From positions 1 through 7,906 of the forward strand of contig CAMBSA010000060.1 in assembly GCA_945869935.1 (NCBI GenBank): a DNA stretch of 7,906 nucleotides, read 5' to 3'. Source of the DNA: Bordetella parapertussis. GTDB lineage: Bacteria > Pseudomonadota > Gammaproteobacteria > Burkholderiales > SG8-39. Shown piece after piece: positions 1-5,657 of the stretch (its first letter is position 1; every line of letters begins with the position of its first letter). Both the position numbers and the translations under genes were made by a program. A model generated the notes under the pieces. That model had not been told where the DNA came from. It saw nothing but the letters and a program-made list of their open reading frames with translations, and searched no databases.

Positions 1-348
1 GACGCCAATCGCCGGTTCGTCGCCGCGTTTCAGGCGGAATACAAACGCCTGCCCACCATGTACGCGGCGCAGGGCTACGACACGGCGCTGCTGATCGACT
101 CGGCAGTTCGCGGCGTAAAGGGGCGAATCGAGGACAAGGCGGCCTTAAGGCGGGCCCTCGAGGCGGCAAAGTTCGCGTCGGTGCGCGGTCCATTCCGATT
201 CAACCGGAACCACTACCCGATTCACGACATCTACATGCGTGTGGTTTCGAGGGACAACCAGGGCCGGATCACGAACCGGACGCTCGGAAAGGTCGTCACG
301 GACTTCGCTGACCCTTATGCAGGGCAGTGCAGAATGCCGCCCGGCTAG
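1..348 (+). CDS. ABC transporter substrate-binding protein, LivK-like (3' part only)
   Basis: This is the C-terminal 115 residues of a periplasmic solute-binding protein. The reading frame is open from the first base and ends at TAG 346-348; the start and signal peptide lie outside the window. Family features seen: a YAAQGYDTA segment of the kind that lines the ligand cleft in the leucine/isoleucine/valine-binding (periplasmic-binding-protein type 1) fold, an 'ALEAAKFASVRGPFRFN' stretch followed by NHYPIHDIY, and an ending of the form ADPYAGQC. That pattern is typical of the branch that binds branched-chain amino acids or aromatic acids in soil and aquatic betaproteobacteria. The gene would deliver ligand to an inner-membrane LivHMGF-type permease and ATPase; none of those genes is visible here. 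The ligand cannot be told from this fragment. It converges on pilQ and shares the terminator at 409-434. Confidence 0.85.
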   Translation, partial: DANRRFVAAFQAEYKRLPTMYAAQGYDTALLIDSAVRGVKGRIEDKAALRRALEAAKFASVRGPFRFNRNHYPIHDIYMRVVSRDNQGRITNRTLGKVVTDFADPYAGQCRMPPG

Positions 349-408
349 ACACTACCGATCGAACAACATGCCCTTCCGGTATTGCTTTACAACGGATGCC
401 ATGAAGTA

Positions 409-434
409 AAAAAGGCCGCTCACGCGGCCTTTTT
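409..434. terminator. Bidirectional rho-independent terminator between the convergent genes
   Basis: A perfect 11-base-pair inverted repeat (409-419 with 424-434) encloses the 4-base loop TCAC. The stem is GGCCGC plus an A run on the left and the matching T run on the right. The hairpin therefore has a U tract when read from either strand. It lies 60 bases after the substrate-binding protein stop and 17 bases after the pilQ stop, so it can end both transcripts. The call rests on sequence only. Confidence 0.9.
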
Positions 435-451
435 CGAGCACGTCACGCGCC

Positions 452-2620
452 TCAGCGCGCCTGACCTGTCGCAACCCGCGGGGTGATGAACACCAGAAGT
501 TCCGTCTTGTCGTCCTGTTTCGCGTTGTTGCGAAACAGGTTGCCGATCAACGGCAGGTCACCGAACAAGGGGACTTTCACCACGGTGTTATTGATCGTCT
601 GCGTGTAGATGCCGCCGATCACCACGGTGCCGCCGTTTTCGACCAGCACTTCGGTCTTGACGTGGTTGGTGTTGATTGCGAGGCCCGCGGTGGTGGTTGC
701 ACCGACGGTGTCCTTGTTCACGTCCAGCGCCATGATGATGTTGCCGTCCGGTGTGATCTGCGGCTTCACCTTGAGCGAGAGGTTCGCCTTGCGGAAGCTG
801 ACCGAGGTCGCGCCCGAGGACGTCGCCTGCTGGTAGGGCAGCTCGACACCCTGCTCGATGATCGCCTCGACGTTGTCCGCGGTCAGCACCCGCGGGCTGG
901 CGATGGTCTTGCCCTTGCCGTCGGTTTCGAGCGCGGAGATTTCCATCGAAAGGAATTTCGACCGGTCCTTGTTGAACAGGATCAGCGACACCGCCGACGC
1001 GCCGAAGCCGCTCAGCCCGGAGGCGGGCAGGTTCACGTTCTGCGCGGTTTCCGCCGCGCTGCTGCCGGTGAATGCCGGCGTACCTGCGGTGAAGCCCGCC
1101 GTCTGCGAGTTGGTGAAGACGCCCGCACCGAAGCTCGTCTGAACATTGCCGTTTCCAAGCCCGAGCGGGCGCGTGCCGATCGAACCCACCTGACGGAGAT
1201 CCTGGCCAACACCCAGCCGCACGCCAAGATTGCGGCTGAACTTGTCAAAGGCTTCGACGATCCGGGCCTCGATCAATACCTGGCGCACCGGCACGTCGAG
1301 TTTGGCGACAAGGCGGCGTACTTCCTCGAGCCGGCTGGGCACGTCCTGGACGAAGACCTGGTTGGTACGCGTATCGATCACCGCGCTGCCGCGCTTGGAG
1401 AGGATGCGCTGCTTGTCATCCGAGAGCAGTTTCGCGATGCCCTCGGCCTTGGCGTAGTTGAGCTGGAAGTTCTCGGTGCGCACCGCCTCGAGTTCGTTGA
1501 TCTGCTGACGCGATTCGAGCGCGAGCTTTTCCTTGGTGGCGAGCTCGTCGCGCGGTGCGATCCAGACCACGTTGCCGTTCTTGCGCATGTCCAGGCCGCG
1601 GGTCTGGAGAATGATGTCCAGCGCCTGGTCCCAGGGAACGTCCTTGAGCCGCAACGTCAGGTTGCCGCCAACCGAGTCGCTGGTGATGATGTTCAGGTCG
1701 GTGAAGTCGGCGATCACGTTCAGCACGCTGCGCACTTCGACGTTCTGGAAGTTGAGCGAGAGCTTGTCGCCCTTGTAGCCGGTCTGCGTGCCCTGCACCA
1801 GCTTGTTCGGGTCGTACTGGACCGGCTTCACCTCGATGACAAACTGGGTGTCGGTCTGGTAGGCGTTGTGCTCCCACAGCCCGCGCGGCTCGATCACCAT
1901 GCGCACGTTCTCGCCCTGCGAAAAGGTGCTGATGGTCTGCACCGGTGTGGCGAAATCGACGACGTCCAGCCGGCGGCGCAGCGCGTCCGGCACCTGCGTC
2001 TTGAGAAACTCGACGATCAGCTGCTGCCCCTGCTGGCGGATGTCGATCCCGGTCGCGGTGTCGGAAAGATCGACCACGATACGGCCTTCGCCCCCGCGTC
2101 CGCGCCGGAAGCTGACATCGCGAAGCGAGTGCCTCACGTCGGTTCGGCCTTCGGTGAAGCGGGAGGCGCTCGCCGATGCCGCGGGCGCTGTTGGAGGGGC
2201 CAGCGTGACCACCAGGTTACGGCCGTCTATTTTGGAATCGTACTGGACAAGATTGCGCAGGTTCAGCACCAGGCGGGTCCGATCCCCGACCTGCACAAGG
2301 TTCATCGAACGCAGTTCGCCTTCGCCAATGTCCTGATTGGAGCGGCCTAGCGCGTTCACCGTGTTCGGGAAGTCAAAGGCGATCCGCGCCGGAGTCGCCA
2401 CCGTGAAACTGCCGGGGGCAGCCGCAAGAGGCGCCTTGGTGGTGATCTGGACAATCAGCTGGCCGCCCTTGGCTGCCACGCTGAAGGATTCGATCGCGTT
2501 CTGGCCTCCCGCCGGCCCCGCCGTCTGCGCGGAAGCCGCCTGGGACAGGACGAGCACGGAGAGAAAACCTGCGAACGCAAGCAGCGAAGGCACGTTGCGT
2601 AGTACGGCCATTGGATTCAT
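452..2620 (-). CDS. pilQ: Type IV pilus secretin PilQ
   Basis: PilQ forms the multimeric outer-membrane channel through which the type IV pilus is extended and retracted. The 722-residue product is close to the usual length. Order of parts: a Sec signal peptide (1-31, likely cut after ASA before Q32), AMIN domain 1 (about 43-139), an Ala/Pro/Ser linker (141-154), AMIN domain 2 (about 165-264), the N0/STN domain (about 286-355), the N1 secretin domain (about 383-443, ending in a KLDVPVRQVLIEARIVE segment) and the secretin barrel (about 450-717). The secretin signature VPLFGDLPLIGNLFR is at 683-697, followed by ELLVFITPRV. AMIN domains bind peptidoglycan. The ATG overlaps the pilP stop (ATGA, 2617-2620), and AGGAG lies 8 bases upstream (2629-2633). 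A Met at codon 4 is a possible alternative start, but the first ATG fits both the ribosome site and the coupling. A Gly/Thr/Ser/Ala-rich stretch at about 486-530 lies in the first part of the barrel region. Confidence 0.97.
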   Translation of the reverse strand: MNPMAVLRNVPSLLAFAGFLSVLVLSQAASAQTAGPAGGQNAIESFSVAAKGGQLIVQITTKAPLAAAPGSFTVATPARIAFDFPNTVNALGRSNQDIGEGELRSMNLVQVGDRTRLVLNLRNLVQYDSKIDGRNLVVTLAPPTAPAASASASRFTEGRTDVRHSLRDVSFRRGRGGEGRIVVDLSDTATGIDIRQQGQQLIVEFLKTQVPDALRRRLDVVDFATPVQTISTFSQGENVRMVIEPRGLWEHNAYQTDTQFVIEVKPVQYDPNKLVQGTQTGYKGDKLSLNFQNVEVRSVLNVIADFTDLNIITSDSVGGNLTLRLKDVPWDQALDIILQTRGLDMRKNGNVVWIAPRDELATKEKLALESRQQINELEAVRTENFQLNYAKAEGIAKLLSDDKQRILSKRGSAVIDTRTNQVFVQDVPSRLEEVRRLVAKLDVPVRQVLIEARIVEAFDKFSRNLGVRLGVGQDLRQVGSIGTRPLGLGNGNVQTSFGAGVFTNSQTAGFTAGTPAFTGSSAAETAQNVNLPASGLSGFGASAVSLILFNKDRSKFLSMEISALETDGKGKTIASPRVLTADNVEAIIEQGVELPYQQATSSGATSVSFRKANLSLKVKPQITPDGNIIMALDVNKDTVGATTTAGLAINTNHVKTEVLVENGGTVVIGGIYTQTINNTVVKVPLFGDLPLIGNLFRNNAKQDDKTELLVFITPRVATGQAR

Positions 2621-3150
2621 CTTCCTGACTCCTGCATTTGCAGCGAGGTTTCGCGCTCGGCCCAGTCGCCTGCGCCATCCTGAACGAGCTCGCGCATCTT
2701 GATTTCGCCGTCGTTGATAACGGTGATGAGGCCGAAGTTCTGCCCCAGGTAATTGCCTTTTCTCACCCGATAGAGGCTCGCATCAGCCCGCACCAGCGCG
2801 AAGGTTTCCTTGTTCTGCGTCAACGTGCCCACCATGCGCAGCGACTCGACCGGGAACGCCTCGAGCGGTTCCTTGGGACGGGTGTCGTCCGGCTTGAGCT
2901 TGCTGTTGCCGGCCGCACCCGAGGAGCGCGTCGCGATTTCGATCTTCGTCGGACCGAAGGGATCGGCGAGCGACTCCGCCTCGTAAGGTATGGGTTCGTA
3001 GGGCTTGACCACAGGCAGGGCCGCCACCTTGCCGCGCATATCCTTGGTAAGGTCCTTGAGTTCTTCCTTGAGGTCACCGAATTCCTCGTTGCCGCAACCC
3101 GCGAGAAACACGGCGGTGACCGCAGCCACGAAGAAAATCCGCGCGTTCAT
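2617..3150 (-). CDS. pilP: Type IV pilus assembly lipoprotein PilP
   Basis: PilP is an inner-membrane lipoprotein that joins the PilN/PilO pair to the N0 region of the PilQ secretin. The 177-residue product begins with a short hydrophobic signal ending in the lipobox LAGC, with the lipidated Cys at 19. The residues after it (Asn20, Glu21) are not the classical Asp+2 inner-membrane retention signal, so localisation rests on family knowledge. Residues 20-42 are strongly charged and probably helical or disordered, followed by a Pro-rich linker with the DPFG motif at 63-66. The folded beta-sandwich domain is at about 93-170, with PLEAFPVESLRMVGTL, then a YRVRKGNYLGQNFG segment, and the family ending ELVQDGAGDWAERETSLQ. 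Its ATG overlaps the pilO stop (ATGA, 3147-3150) and its own stop overlaps the pilQ start. The ribosome site is weak (AAGG about 10 bases upstream), which fits translation coupled to pilO. Confidence 0.95.
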   Translation of the reverse strand: MNARIFFVAAVTAVFLAGCGNEEFGDLKEELKDLTKDMRGKVAALPVVKPYEPIPYEAESLADPFGPTKIEIATRSSGAAGNSKLKPDDTRPKEPLEAFPVESLRMVGTLTQNKETFALVRADASLYRVRKGNYLGQNFGLITVINDGEIKMRELVQDGAGDWAERETSLQMQESGR

Positions 3151-3782
3151 TTCTTCGCCGCCTTGCCCTTGGCCGCAGAACGCCGCTGCGCCGCCACTTC
3201 CTCGTCATCGAGGTAGCGGAAAGTCTTGGCGGTGGCATCCATCACAAGGCTATCTTTTGCAACGCTGATCGCAATGTCATTGAGCGTGACGATCCGCGGC
3301 AGCTGGCTGATGTCACTGGCGAATTGACCCATGTCGTGATAGGAACCCTGGATCTTCAACGTGATCGGCAGTTCGGCGTAAAAGTCACGTTGCGTCTCGC
3401 TGCCCGCAGGCTTGAACAGGTCGAACTGCAGGCCGCGGCCAAGGCCTGCCTGATTGATCTCGACCAGCAGCGCGTCCATCTGCGAGCGATTGGGCAGCTG
3501 CTTGAGCAATGCCCCGAAGGAGCTGTCGATCTCGCGCAACTGCTGCCGGTACAGGTCGAGGTTCACCGCCTGCTGCTTGCGATCCTTGTACTCGTCCTTG
3601 AGCTTCTTTTCCTGGACCGCGCCGGCATCCAGCGCCTCGAGCTGACCGGACCAGTCAAATACGTAAGCGCCGGCGAGAATGGCCGCGAACAGCGCCAGCA
3701 AGGACAGCGCCTTGGGCAGCGGCGGCCAGGCGCCCGGATCCTTGGGGTTGAGGTACTTGAATTGTTCGAGAATCTGCTTCAT
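3147..3782 (-). CDS. pilO: Type IV pilus inner-membrane alignment protein PilO
   Basis: PilO is a bitopic inner-membrane protein that pairs with PilN to form the periplasmic platform of the pilus machine. The 211-residue product has a short cytoplasmic N-terminus with the family motif LNPKDPGAWP (11-20), a single membrane helix (about 24-42), a charged coiled coil (about 46-95) ending in LPNRSQMDALL, and a periplasmic ferredoxin-like domain (about 100-190) carrying ITLKIQGSYHDMGQFASDIS and LPRIVTLNDI. These segments are highly characteristic of PilO. The ATG at 3780-3782 lies 12 bases after the pilN stop, the only junction in the operon that is not overlapping. A weak AAGG site is 10 bases upstream. 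The C-terminus (about 194-211) is an unusual basic Ala/Lys tail. The stop overlaps the pilP start. Confidence 0.96.
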   Translation of the reverse strand: MKQILEQFKYLNPKDPGAWPPLPKALSLLALFAAILAGAYVFDWSGQLEALDAGAVQEKKLKDEYKDRKQQAVNLDLYRQQLREIDSSFGALLKQLPNRSQMDALLVEINQAGLGRGLQFDLFKPAGSETQRDFYAELPITLKIQGSYHDMGQFASDISQLPRIVTLNDIAISVAKDSLVMDATAKTFRYLDDEEVAAQRRSAAKGKAAKK

Positions 3783-3794
3783 CGGGATCGCGCC

Positions 3795-4391
3795 TTATTT
3801 GCCGGCTGCTTTGGCGCCCGCGGCCGCCTTGGCCGCGTCTTCGGTCTGCGTGCGCTTCAGACTCACGTTCATCGTGAACTCGGACAAACGCTTCTTGTCC
3901 ACCGTCGCCACCTTGATTTCGACCAGTTCCGGCGCCTCGAGATGGGGCGAAGCGCTGATATTGCGCATCAGCTGCGACACGCGCGCATTGGACTGGGCGT
4001 AGCCGATCAGGTTGACGCGCAACCCGGTCTGCTTGATCGTCTTGAGGTACACGCCGTCGGGCGTCTGGCGCACCAGTTGGTCGAGCAGGTTCACCACCTG
4101 GGAACGATCAGCCTGCAGACGTTCGATCACCTGCTTTCGCGCAAGTAACGCGGCGATTTCGTCGCGAAGTTTCTTGATCTCCGCGATTTCCTTGTCAAGC
4201 CGCTCGTTTTCGCGCTTGAGGAAGTTGTTCCTGTCGTCCTGGACAGCAATGTATCCCGCGATCACGCCGTGGACCAGGACCACGATGGTCAGCGCAAGCG
4301 CCGACACCATCCCGGCGAGTATCGCCAGGTGTTTTCTCTGCGCTTTGCGCCGCTCCTCGCGGTGCGGCAAAAGATTGACGCGGACTGTCAT
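3795..4391 (-). CDS. pilN: Type IV pilus inner-membrane alignment protein PilN
   Basis: PilN couples cytoplasmic PilM to periplasmic PilO/PilP. The 198-residue product starts with the PilM-binding peptide VNLLPHRE (5-12; family form INLLPxRE), then a basic segment, one membrane helix (about 22-48), a heptad-rich coiled coil (about 53-95) and a small periplasmic ferredoxin-like domain (about 100-180) containing QTPDGVYLKTIKQ and YAQSNARVSQLMRNI. The residue order and length match Fimbrial_assembly/PilN proteins. The ATG overlaps the pilM stop (ATGA, 4388-4391), with GGAG 9 bases upstream (4401-4404), so translation is probably coupled to pilM but can also start on its own. The last 14 residues are an Ala/Lys/Gly-rich low-complexity tail. 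Confidence 0.96.
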   Translation of the reverse strand: MTVRVNLLPHREERRKAQRKHLAILAGMVSALALTIVVLVHGVIAGYIAVQDDRNNFLKRENERLDKEIAEIKKLRDEIAALLARKQVIERLQADRSQVVNLLDQLVRQTPDGVYLKTIKQTGLRVNLIGYAQSNARVSQLMRNISASPHLEAPELVEIKVATVDKKRLSEFTMNVSLKRTQTEDAAKAAAGAKAAGK

Positions 4392-5476
4392 TCGTCGAAT
4401 CTCCGGAGCGCAAGGCCGCAGGCCACCATCAGCGAGGGAGCATCGGACACCAGACGCTTCAACTGGATGCGCGGCGAGATCGCCATGCTTGCGAACGGAT
4501 TGGCGACCAGGGTGTTGACCTGGGTGCGGGCGAGAACGATATCGTCCAGCCCCGGAATCACCGCCGACCCGCCGGTGAGCAGAATGTGCTCCACCGAGTT
4601 GAACTGGGTCGAGGTGAAGAAGAACTGCATCGCACGCTGCATTTCCAGCGCGCAGTTTTCCATGAAGGGTTTGAGCACTTCGGACTCGTAGTTCTCGGGC
4701 AGACCGCCGGAGCGTTTGGCCTGTTCGGCCTCCTCCCCGCTCATGCCGTAGGCGCGCATGATGTCCTGGGTGAGCTGGGCACCGCCGAAGGCCTGCTCGC
4801 GGGTGTACACCGTCTGGTCATTGCGAATCACGGTCACGTTCATCACGTTGGCGCCGATGTCGACCAGGGCCACGTTCTGGTCCTTGCCTTCTTCCGGAAA
4901 CTGCTTCTTGATCTGATCGAAGGCGACCTGCACCGCGAACGACTCGATATCCATCACGGTGGCCTTGAGGCCGGCGGCCTGGGCGACAGCGACCCGGTCC
5001 TCGACCTTTTCCTTGCGCGACGCGGCGATCAGCACCTGGACTTCCTCCACGCTCGAGGGCGCAGGGCCCACGACCTGGAAGTCCAGATTGACCTCGTCGA
5101 GCGCGAACGGGATGTACTGATTGGCCTCGGTCTCGACCTGGATTTCAAGCTCTTCCTCGCGCAGGCCGGCGGGGACGATGATCGTCTTGGTGATGACAGC
5201 CGCAGCCGGCAACGCCATCGCGCAGTTCTTGGTCCGCGTGGCGAGCTTCTTGTAGCAACGACGCACCGCCTCGACCACAGCTTCGAGGTTGGCGATATTG
5301 CCGTCGACCACGGAATCCTTGGGCAGAGGCTCGATCGAATAGCGCTCGACCCGCTGCTGGCCTTTTCCGGCGTCCACCATCTCGACCATCTTTACCGAGG
5401 ACGAGCTGATGTCCAGCCCGAACATGGGCGGAACCTTGGGCTTGAAGATGTCGAAATTTATCCCCGGCAAAGCCAA
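4388..5476 (-). CDS. pilM: Type IV pilus actin-like ATPase PilM (TTG start)
   Basis: PilM is a cytoplasmic actin/FtsA-like protein that binds nucleotide and the PilN N-terminal peptide, linking the pilus motor side to the PilNOP complex. The 362-residue product has the actin-fold landmarks in order: phosphate-1 loop FGLDISSSSVKMVE (19-32), ALPAAAVITKTI (88-99), phosphate-2 loop VALVDIGANVMNVTV (202-216), adenosine loop HILLTGGSAVIPGLDD (297-312), and the ANPF segment (325-328). There is no ATG before the core: an in-frame TAG at 5486-5488 blocks extension, and the only candidate starts ahead of the conserved domain are TTG at 5474-5476 and TTG at 5468-5470. The Shine-Dalgarno match AAAGGGA (5479-5485) is 2 bases from the first and 8 bases from the second, so the true start may be 5470 (360 residues). 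It is the first gene of the operon; its stop overlaps pilN. Confidence 0.95.
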   Translation of the reverse strand: MALPGINFDIFKPKVPPMFGLDISSSSVKMVEMVDAGKGQQRVERYSIEPLPKDSVVDGNIANLEAVVEAVRRCYKKLATRTKNCAMALPAAAVITKTIIVPAGLREEELEIQVETEANQYIPFALDEVNLDFQVVGPAPSSVEEVQVLIAASRKEKVEDRVAVAQAAGLKATVMDIESFAVQVAFDQIKKQFPEEGKDQNVALVDIGANVMNVTVIRNDQTVYTREQAFGGAQLTQDIMRAYGMSGEEAEQAKRSGGLPENYESEVLKPFMENCALEMQRAMQFFFTSTQFNSVEHILLTGGSAVIPGLDDIVLARTQVNTLVANPFASMAISPRIQLKRLVSDAPSLMVACGLALRRFDE

Positions 5477-5478
5477 AT

Positions 5479-5485
5479 TCCCTTT
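5479..5485 (-). promoter_or_regulatory. Ribosome binding site of pilM, decides between two TTG starts
   Basis: The minus strand reads AAAGGGA here. Its spacing is too short for TTG 5474-5476 (2 bases) and close to ideal for TTG 5468-5470 (8 bases). This favours the downstream TTG as the real start, but only by spacing. Confidence 0.6.
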
Positions 5486-5510
5486 CTACAATGGCAGCTT
5501 AGGCGCAGAA

Positions 5511-5540
5511 GGTATAATCCACGTTAGATGCTAGCAACAA
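5511..5540 (-). promoter_or_regulatory. Candidate sigma-70 promoter of the pilMNOPQ operon
   Basis: On the minus strand a -35-like TTGTTG (5535-5540) is followed after 18 bases by a -10-like TATACC (5511-5516), about 35 bases before the pilM start. Both boxes match the consensus only partly (3 of 6 and 4 of 6), so this is a weak prediction. It is the best pair I see in the short space ahead of pilM. No sigma-54 type -24/-12 motif was noticed. Confidence 0.35.
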
Positions 5541-5599
5541 CCCCCCGAGCTGTAAAGCAATTTTTCCACAAACCGAGCCCGATACCCCTTGGGGACGGC

Positions 5600-5630
5600 T
5601 TGGCAATCATCCGGCCTGTCCGCCTATAAT
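5600..5630 (+). promoter_or_regulatory. Probable sigma-70 promoter of ponA
   Basis: A perfect -10 box TATAAT at 5625-5630 is preceded by TTGGCA at 5600-5605 (19-base spacer; 18 if TGGCAA at 5601 is used). Transcription would begin near 5637, giving a leader of about 20 bases. The -10 is strong; the -35 spacing is longer than usual. Confidence 0.65.
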
Positions 5631-5644
5631 GGGCCTCCGCTTGC

Positions 5645-5648
5645 AGGA
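5645..5648 (+). promoter_or_regulatory. Ribosome binding site of ponA
   Basis: AGGA lies 9 bases upstream of the ATG at 5658-5660 and supports that start. The encoded protein then begins directly with a short Trp/Arg-bearing cytoplasmic stub and the membrane helix, as expected for PBP1A. Confidence 0.7.
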
Positions 5649-5657
5649 CTATTTCTA

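Noticed and set aside
662..2350. A 562-codon open frame on the plus strand, opposite pilQ
   Set aside because: It is antisense to a clearly real, complete pilQ. Its product is rich in His, Arg, Leu, Val and Asp with no recognisable domain, which is what the complement of GC-rich codons gives. No ribosome site or neighbouring gene supports it.
3324..4148. A 274-codon open frame on the plus strand spanning pilO and pilN
   Set aside because: It crosses the boundary of two real genes on the opposite strand and has a composition typical of GC-driven shadow frames.
4586..5527. A 313-codon open frame on the plus strand, opposite pilM
   Set aside because: Antisense shadow of pilM with the same His/Leu/Asp/Gly-rich composition and no recognisable motif.
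5585..5594. CCCC-TT-GGGG in the divergent region as a possible operator or hairpin
   Set aside because: The arms are only four bases with a two-base loop, too small to form a hairpin or to call a binding site.
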